Shown here: in pieces, positions 8,591-15,966 of the stretch | How the letters are laid out: every line of letters starts with the position of its first letter | Position numbering within the stretch: the first letter of the stretch is position 1 | Assembly: GCF_001499655.1 (NCBI RefSeq) | Contig: NZ_LN879502.1 | Span: forward strand, 2,418,001-2,482,000 | From: Candidatus Protochlamydia naegleriophila | Lineage (GTDB): Bacteria; Chlamydiota; Chlamydiia; Chlamydiales; Parachlamydiaceae | Length of the DNA: 64,000 nucleotides | Reading direction: 5' to 3' | Translations under genes and position numbers: made by a program | Notes under the pieces: model-generated | The model's input: only the letters and a program-made list of their open reading frames with translations | Told to the model about the DNA's origin: nothing | Database searches by the model: none

Positions 8591-9436
8591 CTAGTCTGTG
8601 ATCGTACTTTCAAATCTGCGGCGGCTACCTCTAAAAATCCCTTTAGCTTCATGCTTCAAAGCGATATCTAAAGCATGCATGACTTGGATGCCCTTTTCGA
8701 CATGCTCACCCGTATAGGTGTTGAAAACATTTTCAGAGCTTTTTTTCGTTTTGATTCCATCGTGATTCAAGGGAAGATCTGAAATCAAAAGCAGTGCACC
8801 AAGCGGTAATTTATGGCTATATCCGCCCATAAATAATGTGGCGCATTCCATTTCAATTGCCTGCGGACGGGTTACTTTAAGGCGCGTGCGGAAGTCTTGG
8901 TCAAATTCCCAAAAACGCTTATTCGTAGTATGCGTAATACCAATATGATAAGGCGTCTGCGTTTCGTCCAGAACGTTAGTCACAATTTTTTGCACCAAAA
9001 AGTTAGCCAAAGACGGAACTTCGGATGGAAAATAGAAGTCAGAGGTCCCCTCTCCTCGAATGCTGGCGATCGGTACAAAGTATTCTCCAATTGTGTAATG
9101 TCTGCGCAAACCGCCGCACATGCCCAGCAGAAGGGCCGCTCGAATTGGCAAAAAAGCGCATAAATCAACGACTAAGGCAGCGGCTGGAGAACCGATTTTG
9201 AAATCTAAAATCGTCACGCGCTCTTTTGGAGAATGAGCCACTTTGAAGGTCGATCCCTCGATCACAGGAACGTCGCGGCTTTCGGCAAAATAGTGGACAT
9301 ATCTTGAGAAATTTGTCAGCATGACATAGGGTTGAAAATCATCAACTGGTGAACCGGAATAGCGCTCCAACGTATCCCTGGCTATTTTCTCTTGCAAAAG
9401 GCGTTCTTCTTCTGTTTGCAGTGTGATATTATTCAT
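8591..9436 (-). CDS. amn: AMP nucleosidase, short form
   Basis: The 281-residue protein belongs to the purine nucleoside phosphorylase/uridine phosphorylase fold in the AMP nucleosidase branch (AMP + H2O to adenine + ribose 5-phosphate). Landmarks are ALLLGMCGGLRRHYTIGEYF with the phosphate/ribose-binding glycine loop, IRGEGTSDFYFP, IEMECATLFMGGY (the ME motif that contacts the ribose) and LLISDLPL with the conserved Asp for base protonation. Compared with the 484-residue E. coli Amn it lacks the N-terminal regulatory domain, as in Chlamydia. GAAGGA precedes the start. It is the last gene of a minus-strand group with the zinc-ribbon gene 24 bases upstream, and efp lies nearby, as I recall for C. 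trachomatis. Confidence 0.87.
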   Translation of the reverse strand: MNNITLQTEEERLLQEKIARDTLERYSGSPVDDFQPYVMLTNFSRYVHYFAESRDVPVIEGSTFKVAHSPKERVTILDFKIGSPAAALVVDLCAFLPIRAALLLGMCGGLRRHYTIGEYFVPIASIRGEGTSDFYFPSEVPSLANFLVQKIVTNVLDETQTPYHIGITHTTNKRFWEFDQDFRTRLKVTRPQAIEMECATLFMGGYSHKLPLGALLLISDLPLNHDGIKTKKSSENVFNTYTGEHVEKGIQVMHALDIALKHEAKGIFRGSRRRFESTITD

Positions 9437-9460
9437 AACGATTCCTTCAGGGTAAGTGTC

Positions 9461-9688
9461 TTAAAATGACTCGTGATTGCCAAATAAAGGTCCAAATGTG
9501 GGCTTCGTTTCTTTCGTAACCGTAAAGATATGCTCACAACGGGCGCAGCTCACCTCTTTTTGCAGCGAGGCCATGCCACGCTCATATTTATCGCGATTTT
9601 CTATAATATACCCGCATTTCGGGCAACGATAATAGTGCAAAACTAAGTCCCACGTATGATTGCCGTGCTGCTGTCTAGGATCACTCAT
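9461..9688 (-). CDS. Small zinc-ribbon protein
   Basis: This 75-residue protein has two CxxC pairs, CPKCG at about residue 22 and CARCEH at about residue 50, spaced as in a rubredoxin-like zinc ribbon. The function is unknown. I place the start at the ATG at 9688 (GGAG five bases before) and not at the TTG 12 bases upstream. The ATG overlaps the TGA of the upstream frame in an ATGAGTGA arrangement, which suggests translational coupling. It is followed by amn after 24 bases, so the genes probably form one unit. Confidence 0.75.
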   Translation of the reverse strand: MSDPRQQHGNHTWDLVLHYYRCPKCGYIIENRDKYERGMASLQKEVSCARCEHIFTVTKETKPTFGPLFGNHESF

Positions 9689-10118
9689 GCTTGTCTCCAA
9701 AAAAATAAATCAGCAAAGTAGCAAGCACTCCTCTTTTTTTAGGCCTCATCCGATGATTTTCGAGTCCCCATCCATTTAAGTCATGCATCTCGCAACCGAT
9801 GATGCCCTTGCCCGGCTCGACTTGCTCCTTGATGAGAGGCTTGTCAATTGGGTAATCCCTGTAGCGTTTGAACCACATGTATAACCTCGTTTTATTTGAC
9901 CATTTGCTTTTTACCTTATGAACCAAAGCCAGGTGATAGTCTATTTTTGGCTGGTTATTTAAATGTTTGCCAAACGACAAATCCTTGCTGTTTTTGGAAA
10001 ATAAGATTTGACTGAAAGTATCCTCAAACCTTTTTTTACTCAACACTCTTTTCACAAGAAACTGTTTATAATGACAATTGGGCAATGGACAAAGCGATGG
10101 AATTTCTGGACTTATCAA
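9681..10118 (-). CDS. Hypothetical protein upstream of the zinc-ribbon gene
   Basis: This frame gives up to 145 residues and I do not recognise it. It is basic, with the C-terminal part GLENHRMRPKKRGVLATLLIYFFGDKHE containing one short hydrophobic stretch. Only TTG is available as a start at 10118, with no good ribosome binding site, so the true start is doubtful. In its favour, its stop codon overlaps the start of the next gene by a few bases. Base composition is more AT-rich than the neighbours. It is divergent from efp, with about 60 bases between. Confidence 0.45.
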   Translation of the reverse strand: MISPEIPSLCPLPNCHYKQFLVKRVLSKKRFEDTFSQILFSKNSKDLSFGKHLNNQPKIDYHLALVHKVKSKWSNKTRLYMWFKRYRDYPIDKPLIKEQVEPGKGIIGCEMHDLNGWGLENHRMRPKKRGVLATLLIYFFGDKHE

Positions 10119-10178
10119 GCCTTTTTAGAGTATAGTTAGCACTTTATACACCAGATTTAAGAGAAGGATTATGAATCT

Positions 10179-10751
10179 ATGGCACAAATGAGCACTAGTG
10201 ATATCAGAGGCGGCGTCAAACTCGTCGTTGAAGGTCAGCCTTATACAATTATCAGCAACGAGTTCGTTAAACCAGGTAAAGGGCAAGCCTTTAACCGCAT
10301 GAGAATGAAACACTTATTAACTGGCCGTGTGATTGAACGCACATTTAAGTCGGGTGAGAAATTAGATTTAGCGGATGTGGCTGAAGAGCAAATGCGCATG
10401 CTTTACAAAGAAAGCGATGGCGTCATTTTCATGGATGAAAAAACATTCGAACAAATTAAAATTCCTTTAGAGAGCATCGGTGAAACAATTCAGTGGCTCA
10501 TGGATGATCATCTTTACGAAGTGATCTTCTACAACGGCAATCCGGTCAACGTTGAGCCTCCAACTTTCATGGACATGGTCATCACCGAAACATCGCCTGG
10601 CGTTCGCGGAGACACAGCTTCTGGCCGCGTCATGAAGCCTGCCATTTTAGAAAGCGGTGCAAAAGTTCAGGTGCCTATTTTCGTTGACCAAGGTGAAAAA
10701 ATTAAGGTTGATACTCGTACTGGCGAATATGTCTCTCGCGTATCCGAGTAA
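10179..10751 (+). CDS. efp: Translation elongation factor P
   Basis: EF-P enters the ribosomal E site and relieves stalling at consecutive prolines. The 190-residue protein has the three expected beta-barrel domains. The N-terminal KOW-like domain carries the tip loop PGKGQAF with Lys34, the residue that is modified by beta-lysine in bacteria with EpmA. The C-terminal OB domain contains the signature VxVPxFVxxGExIxVDTRTGEYxxR. AAGGA lies ten bases before the ATG at 10179; the second in-frame ATG at 10188 is a less likely start. The gene is immediately followed by epmA with one base between, which fits the presence of a modifiable Lys34. Confidence 0.96.
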   Translation: MAQMSTSDIRGGVKLVVEGQPYTIISNEFVKPGKGQAFNRMRMKHLLTGRVIERTFKSGEKLDLADVAEEQMRMLYKESDGVIFMDEKTFEQIKIPLESIGETIQWLMDDHLYEVIFYNGNPVNVEPPTFMDMVITETSPGVRGDTASGRVMKPAILESGAKVQVPIFVDQGEKIKVDTRTGEYVSRVSE

Positions 10752-10752
10752 A

Positions 10753-11706
10753 ATGGCCTTGCCCTCCCCCAAAATAGCGCGACTACATGATCGCGCTTTT
10801 ATGCTTCACAAAGCCCGTGAATTTTTCGCGAAGCGCCATGTCTTAGAAGTCGATTGCCCAAGCTTAAGTGTGCGTGCAGCCATCGATGCCCATATCGACT
10901 TAATTCCAGCCACCTATCACGGCACAGCTCGCTGCTACCTTCACTCTTCTCCAGAATACGGCATGAAAAGGCTTTTGGCGGAAGGAATGGGAGATTGCTA
11001 TCAACTTTCACACGTTTTTCGCGATGGTGAACTGAGTCACAAGCATAATCCCGAGTTTACCATGGCAGAGTGGTACCGCTTGGGCTTTAGTTTGGAAAAG
11101 ATGATCGCTGAAACGGTCGATTTCATCCGTTTGTTTACGGGCAATCTACCCTACCAGATCATCTCTTACCGAGAGCTCTTTTTAAAAGAGACGGGAATTG
11201 ACTATTCTAAGGCAACAGAACAAGAACTCTTTGCCTATATCCAAGCCAATAATATTCCCTTTTATGCGTCAATTCAAGAGGAAGGCAAAGATGCACTACT
11301 CAATCTAATCCTCGGAACAACAATTGAGCCAACCCTTGGTCAAGACGAACTCTCGGTACTGGCCTATTATCCTGCAAGCCAAGCAGCACTTGCCTGCAAG
11401 CAGTGGCATGGAACAGAGCAAGTCGCAGAACGCTTTGAAATCTACTATAAAGGCGTTGAATTGGCCAATGGGTACCATGAACTGACCGACTCAAGTGAGC
11501 AAAAAGCGCGCTTTATTGATTCGAATGCAGCAAGGCAAACCCTTGGAAAGGTACCCCTTCCAATCGATGACAACTTTTTACATGCTCTAGAAAAGGGGCT
11601 CCCCGACTGCTGCGGCGTAGCCGTCGGCTTCGACCGCCTCATGATGCTGCGCCATCCAGGTACTCAAATTTCCGATGTCATCGCTTGGGGATGGGAAGAA
11701 GCCTAA
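10753..11706 (+). CDS. epmA: EF-P--lysine lysyltransferase EpmA (GenX/PoxA)
   Basis: This 317-residue protein is a paralogue of class II lysyl-tRNA synthetase that lacks the N-terminal anticodon-binding domain. It charges Lys34 of EF-P with (R)-beta-lysine instead of charging tRNA. Class II motif 2 is seen in SHVFRDGELSHKHNPEFTMAEWYRLG, and motif 3 in GVAVGFDRLMMLRHPG. KGVELANGYHEL is the family variant of the synthetase ELxNGxxEL segment. I choose the ATG at 10753, one base after the efp stop, because the longer frame begins inside efp. EpmB, the lysine 2,3-aminomutase that supplies beta-lysine in E. coli, is not in this window. Confidence 0.93.
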   Translation: MALPSPKIARLHDRAFMLHKAREFFAKRHVLEVDCPSLSVRAAIDAHIDLIPATYHGTARCYLHSSPEYGMKRLLAEGMGDCYQLSHVFRDGELSHKHNPEFTMAEWYRLGFSLEKMIAETVDFIRLFTGNLPYQIISYRELFLKETGIDYSKATEQELFAYIQANNIPFYASIQEEGKDALLNLILGTTIEPTLGQDELSVLAYYPASQAALACKQWHGTEQVAERFEIYYKGVELANGYHELTDSSEQKARFIDSNAARQTLGKVPLPIDDNFLHALEKGLPDCCGVAVGFDRLMMLRHPGTQISDVIAWGWEEA

Positions 11707-13313
11707 ACCATATTCATCTCAATATCTTCACTCTCTTCACCATCCTCCTTATCTAAATTATTTTGATATTTTTCGCATAGACGCCTCAATCTAAAGGCTT
11801 GTTTTAGCATATTAGGTATTCTTTTCGGCATTTCGCTGACCTTTTGAGTCGCAGACTTTTTCTTAATAGCTTGGCTGTAAATGGTTTCAATTGCCTGAGC
11901 TTGCTTGCTTAATGCATTGCGTACTTTAATACGTTCTTTTTCAGTGATTTCTGTTTCTAGTAAATGAGAATCTACCCATTCATCAAAAATCGCATAAGTA
12001 CAGATCTCGAAATATTGCGACCTTACCATAGGAGAATACTCGTAATCAATTACTCCTTTAGCTTTTGTTATCAATTGCGACCAATGAAATTCATAAAAGT
12101 CTTCAATTGTGGCCCTCTTGTTATAGCTATATCCCATTAATTTCGTAAAAAATTCATGGGTAAATGTTTCACGTTTTAAATGCCCATACGTTATTGGCTT
12201 TGCAAACTCTTGATCATCTGAATTGTCATCATCTTCCAAATTAATATCACTTCCTTCGCCAGTGTTAAGAATCGTATAGAAGAACTCTTGCTCTTGATTA
12301 CACTCTATTTCAATAAGAACTTGATGGGAAGTGGTCCCTGCACAAAAAATCCGTTTATCGCCTACCTTCAGATCCGCTATCATCTTTACTAAATCATGAC
12401 AAACGTCTCCTAAAACAACCTCAGCTGGTATAGGACAATTACTCAATGACAATTTATAAATCTGATTCAATTTATCTAAGGTAAAGTATTTTCCATCATA
12501 AACAAGCTTGAGTAAATCGGAGAAATAGGCTTGCCGAGCATGCGCAGACTTATTTTTTTCCATGTGCGTAATATAGGTTGTTTTCAAAGCAATCTGCTTG
12601 GCCTGATTCACCCGTTCGAGTAAAAATTGGACAACCTCTTTGCGAATGCCAGGGACAAGTAAAAGTTCGCTCAGAATGCGAGAATAGCTGATGGCTGCAT
12701 GCAGCTCATCACTCCCACCTAATGTATTTGAACCTGCAATTTCAACATCCTCTTCACCAAATTTATCGGCTAATAAATGAAAAATTTCTACTTGCTTAAC
12801 CTTGGCTTGCCGCAAGCTTTTCGTTTCCCCATTCAAACTAGTTTCCACCGAATGATAATAGCTATTCCAAGCATCAAAGGATCCAAAAGGTAACCGATAA
12901 GAGCCGATCAAACCTGAAACGAGCTTTTGAATACGAGTCTTTAAGGCAGGAAGAGTGTCATCTAGCTTTCTCAATACACACTCTTTCTTTTTTACAGGAT
13001 AAGAGATGACTGGATGCATGAACTCTCGAATCGCCTGCACTTTTTGTTCGATTTTCCCGAGCAAGATAATTCGCCCAATACACATTCCTAAAAAGTTTTC
13101 TGATTGATAAAGAGGCGCACTTGATAAATGCTCGATCATGAGGGGGATCATTAACAAAGCTTGATCTAAATCTGTTTTTGTTTTGTTTTCAAATTTTCTC
13201 TCAAATTCTAAACAATATTCCACCCTATTCAAATGATCCATAATGGATTTAGCTGTATTATTAAAACATTCGCCTTCTACAACTGAAACTAAATAATTCA
13301 TTAACAAAACCAT
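11703..13313 (-). CDS. Hypothetical protein with conserved His-Asn-Cys pattern (paralogue 1)
   Basis: The 536-residue protein has no known name to me. It is predominantly alpha-helical with no signal peptide or membrane helix. It is a full-length paralogue of the protein encoded at 13632-15194. The best shared region runs from about residue 300 to 445: GDVCHDLVKMI, then DKRIFCAGTTSHQVLIEI (His330), then YTILNTGEGSD (Asn350), and further on EICTYAIFDEWVDS (Cys438). This order of a buried His strand, an NTGEG turn and a later helix starting with Cys resembles secreted effectors proposed to have a circularly permuted cysteine-protease-like fold, which is an inference. The C-terminal 90 residues are charged coiled-coil. 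It ends four bases inside the 3' end of epmA, convergent. Confidence 0.7.
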   Translation of the reverse strand: MVLLMNYLVSVVEGECFNNTAKSIMDHLNRVEYCLEFERKFENKTKTDLDQALLMIPLMIEHLSSAPLYQSENFLGMCIGRIILLGKIEQKVQAIREFMHPVISYPVKKKECVLRKLDDTLPALKTRIQKLVSGLIGSYRLPFGSFDAWNSYYHSVETSLNGETKSLRQAKVKQVEIFHLLADKFGEEDVEIAGSNTLGGSDELHAAISYSRILSELLLVPGIRKEVVQFLLERVNQAKQIALKTTYITHMEKNKSAHARQAYFSDLLKLVYDGKYFTLDKLNQIYKLSLSNCPIPAEVVLGDVCHDLVKMIADLKVGDKRIFCAGTTSHQVLIEIECNQEQEFFYTILNTGEGSDINLEDDDNSDDQEFAKPITYGHLKRETFTHEFFTKLMGYSYNKRATIEDFYEFHWSQLITKAKGVIDYEYSPMVRSQYFEICTYAIFDEWVDSHLLETEITEKERIKVRNALSKQAQAIETIYSQAIKKKSATQKVSEMPKRIPNMLKQAFRLRRLCEKYQNNLDKEDGEESEDIEMNMV

Positions 13314-13631
13314 GTTTAAATTAAAATAATAATAAATTTATACAGGTTTTTATTGTTATTTTGTTAAGTGATTATTATTTTCATTTAAATTCAAAGTAAA
13401 TATCAAAAAACTAAAGATTAAATTAATATCCAATTAAAACCTGGCTTAAAGACTTATGTCTGAATGGGAAGGCATTGAAGCAATAATCTGTTAAATGAAG
13501 GCGATTAATGATAACTATTACGCTTCAAGATGATGGAGCTGCTTTAAATCTGCGGGAAGGGAACTTCACCTAACCGTTAGCCTGATTCTGATTGAAAGAA
13601 CCAGACTAAACCTGTGGTGTAAAGTTCTTGA
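13314..13631. other. Intergenic region between the two paralogues
   Basis: These 318 bases contain no gene that I can support. The right third holds an imperfect inverted repeat: GAACTTCACC near 13560 pairs with GGTGTAAAGTTC near 13616, enclosing a second small stem. This may be a terminator or leader structure. The left part is AT-rich and probably carries the promoter of the 11703-13313 gene. Confidence 0.35.
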
Positions 13632-15194
13632 TTATTTAGACTGTTCAAAAGCCTGAATCGTGGTGCGTCTTTGTTCGAGCTCTTTTAACTGCGATCCATC
13701 AGCCAGCTTGGCTTGGTAAATTTCATAGAGATCCTTTAATTGAAGAGCTTTTTTGAGCAAATAGTCCGATTCGCTTGAGTCAGCGCTCTTCCATACTTTT
13801 TTTTGCAAGAAGTCAATAACCTGATTTTGTTTCTCTAAAGCCGTTTGGACTTTAGTTTTTTCTTTTTTGATAATCTCTGAGGGTGTTAGATAGGAATCTA
13901 TCCACGCATCAAAGGTATTATAGGCACAGGTGCCGAGCGGAGTCGATCGAATCAGCTCAGCGCTTTCACAATCGATATATCCCACCTCTTTAAATCTTTC
14001 TAAATGAAAAGCATAAAATGATTCGATCGTCGTCTCTTTGTCTATGCTAAATTTGAGCAATTTTTCAATAAAGTCGTAGGTAAAGACATCTCGACTCAAT
14101 CCTCTAAATCTCACTGGACGTACAAATGTTTCCAATGCCCCAGATAAACGCATAAAAAGATCACTTCCCTCTCCCGTGTTGAAAAGAGTATAGACAATCT
14201 CATCCTCTTCACTACGCTCCACTTGGGCAAGGACGAAGTGATCTTTTGTTCCAGCGCAAAAAATGCCCTTATCTCCTTTAGCAATTCCCTTAATCATATC
14301 CAAGACATCATGACAGATCTCATTCAAAATCACCCATTCGACTACAGGACACTCAAACGTGGCTAGCTGATAAAAGCGGTAGAAATCTTCCACTGGCTTT
14401 CTTTGTTCAAGTACGTCGAGTAAATCTGCAAAATAAGTTTGTTGAGCATCCAAGGAATTATTTTTTTCCATCGTCAAAAAAAAGCATGTCTTAAGAGCTG
14501 TAGCCTTGACCCACATGATGCGGTCGAGTAAAAACTTGAAAAGCTCTTTGCGTTCTAAAGAGGCCGATAAATAAAGCTCGTGAAGGATTTTTGCATAGCT
14601 CAATGCACCTTTAAACTCAGAACTCCCCCCAAAGCACAGCTCTAATTCGCTCTTTTCCAATAGATCATCTTCATCCAGACGATCTGCTAATAAGTGATAA
14701 GCGAAACGAAGTTTGACTGTCGCCTGGTAAAGGTCCTCTATTTCCCCTTCTAGCTCACTTTCAATCTCAGCGTGATATTCAATCAATGCATTGATGGAGT
14801 AAAACGGCAAACGATTGGCGCTTTTAAGATGAGCCACAATCGTTTCTTGACATTCACTCAAAAAAAATAGCGGCAAATTTGGCAATAGAGCGCTCTGAGT
14901 TGCGGGGCAAATCCGTCCCATAATGGCATTCGCTTTTCTTTCCAATTCCCTCACTGCAACCACATGTCTTATACTCTTAACCGCGTTCTTTTGCGCAGTC
15001 GCAACCAAATAAGGCTTGGCATTGGCAATGAAAACTTTCGTTTTACCCAACATTTCATTAAATAATGTGCATAAAAAAGGAAAAGATTCCCTATTAGAAA
15101 TTAAAGACTGCTCAAAAGAATGGAAATTGCTTAAATAGCGACCAGCTTCGCAATTAAAATAGTCATCCATTGTTTGCGTAAAACTTATCATCAT
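13632..15194 (-). CDS. Hypothetical protein with conserved His-Asn-Cys pattern (paralogue 2)
   Basis: This is a 520-residue, largely helical soluble protein that I do not recognise, and it is the tandem paralogue of the gene at 11703-13313. Shared blocks include LNEICHDVLDMI, IFCAGTKDHFVLAQVE (His319), YTLFNTGEGSD (Asn339) and LGTCAYNTFDAWIDSYL (Cys423). The GTC form of the last block is closer than paralogue 1 to the G-x-C start of a catalytic helix in permuted cysteine proteases, so this copy is the better candidate for an active enzyme. The first 290 residues are helical and probably form a separate domain. The C-terminus is coiled-coil. The start at 15194 has no clear ribosome binding site, as with its paralogue. 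Confidence 0.7.
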   Translation of the reverse strand: MMISFTQTMDDYFNCEAGRYLSNFHSFEQSLISNRESFPFLCTLFNEMLGKTKVFIANAKPYLVATAQKNAVKSIRHVVAVRELERKANAIMGRICPATQSALLPNLPLFFLSECQETIVAHLKSANRLPFYSINALIEYHAEIESELEGEIEDLYQATVKLRFAYHLLADRLDEDDLLEKSELELCFGGSSEFKGALSYAKILHELYLSASLERKELFKFLLDRIMWVKATALKTCFFLTMEKNNSLDAQQTYFADLLDVLEQRKPVEDFYRFYQLATFECPVVEWVILNEICHDVLDMIKGIAKGDKGIFCAGTKDHFVLAQVERSEEDEIVYTLFNTGEGSDLFMRLSGALETFVRPVRFRGLSRDVFTYDFIEKLLKFSIDKETTIESFYAFHLERFKEVGYIDCESAELIRSTPLGTCAYNTFDAWIDSYLTPSEIIKKEKTKVQTALEKQNQVIDFLQKKVWKSADSSESDYLLKKALQLKDLYEIYQAKLADGSQLKELEQRRTTIQAFEQSK

Positions 15195-15346
15195 TATAAA
15201 AATCTTTTATTTAAATAAACTTTAAATTATCAATAATACTAAAAACAAAAAAAGCAATGCGTTAATTAAAAAAATAGAGTTATTTAAAATCAAGATGAAA
15301 TAAATAAAGAAATAATATGACAAGAATAGCGGCAGAGCTGCGGCTT

Positions 15347-15389
15347 AAGACCCTGATCAAAATCAGGGCTTAGGGATCAGCAGGGTCTT
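15347..15389 (-). repeat. Nested, mutually exclusive hairpins
   Basis: AAGACCCTG at 15347-15355 is the exact complement of CAGGGTCTT at 15381-15389, and CCCTGAT at 15351-15357 is the exact complement of ATCAGGG at 15362-15368 with a CAAA loop. The two stems share bases and cannot form together. The element lies just beyond the end of the membrane protein gene at 15400. No T tract follows on either strand, so it is not a standard terminator. Confidence 0.55.
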
Positions 15390-15399
15390 ATTGGCTTGT

Positions 15400-15963
15400 C
15401 TAAAGCGGGAAGCCAAAAGCCAGAATGCCACCGAACAGACCGGTTAAATTGACAACGAGAAAAGCAAAAAACAAGCAGGTATAATAAGACTTTAAGCTTT
15501 CGCTTTTGCCGCGTGCATAGTGTTCGCGAAGCGTTGCAGCCCAAAGGGCGAGAATGGCCGTGACGACTCCAAAGTAGCGGTGCCAAGCATAGATATCGTT
15601 CATCGATCCCTCGTAGAACTGTCCAAATCCCAAAGCAAAGCCAAACAGAGCTGTAATGGGGGCGAGGATGGCAGCTGCCGTAATCATAAAGCGAGCTGCA
15701 TGGTCGAATAAGAAACTGTCATGCCAAAAAAAGAGGATCTCAGCCACGACTGTCATAATGATTAAGGCAATGGGAAAATGAAGAAAGACAAGATGGAGAT
15801 GTCCGAGCCATAAAATCCATCCAATCAATCCTCCCTCATGCAGGTTCATGGTTGTTTCTGGAGCTGATAGCATTAATGCATCAGCATGCTGATGTCCTTC
15901 ATGGGAAAAGAGGACTGCGCTGCACAAAAGAAACAAGCTGATAAAATAGAATTTAAACTTCAT
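15400..15963 (-). CDS. DUF2231-like four-helix membrane protein
   Basis: The 187-residue protein has an N-terminal signal peptide (ends about residue 20), a His-rich mature start (HEGHQHAD), and four strongly hydrophobic helices. LHLVFLHFPIALIIM and DIYAWHRYFGV place His residues within or near membrane helices, as in DUF2231-type proteins and small b-type cytochromes, so heme or metal binding is possible but not shown. It starts three bases after the end of nadE on the same strand and is probably cotranscribed with it. There is no obvious functional link to NAD synthesis. Confidence 0.72.
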   Translation of the reverse strand: MKFKFYFISLFLLCSAVLFSHEGHQHADALMLSAPETTMNLHEGGLIGWILWLGHLHLVFLHFPIALIIMTVVAEILFFWHDSFLFDHAARFMITAAAILAPITALFGFALGFGQFYEGSMNDIYAWHRYFGVVTAILALWAATLREHYARGKSESLKSYYTCLFFAFLVVNLTGLFGGILAFGFPL

Positions 15964-15966
15964 GAT

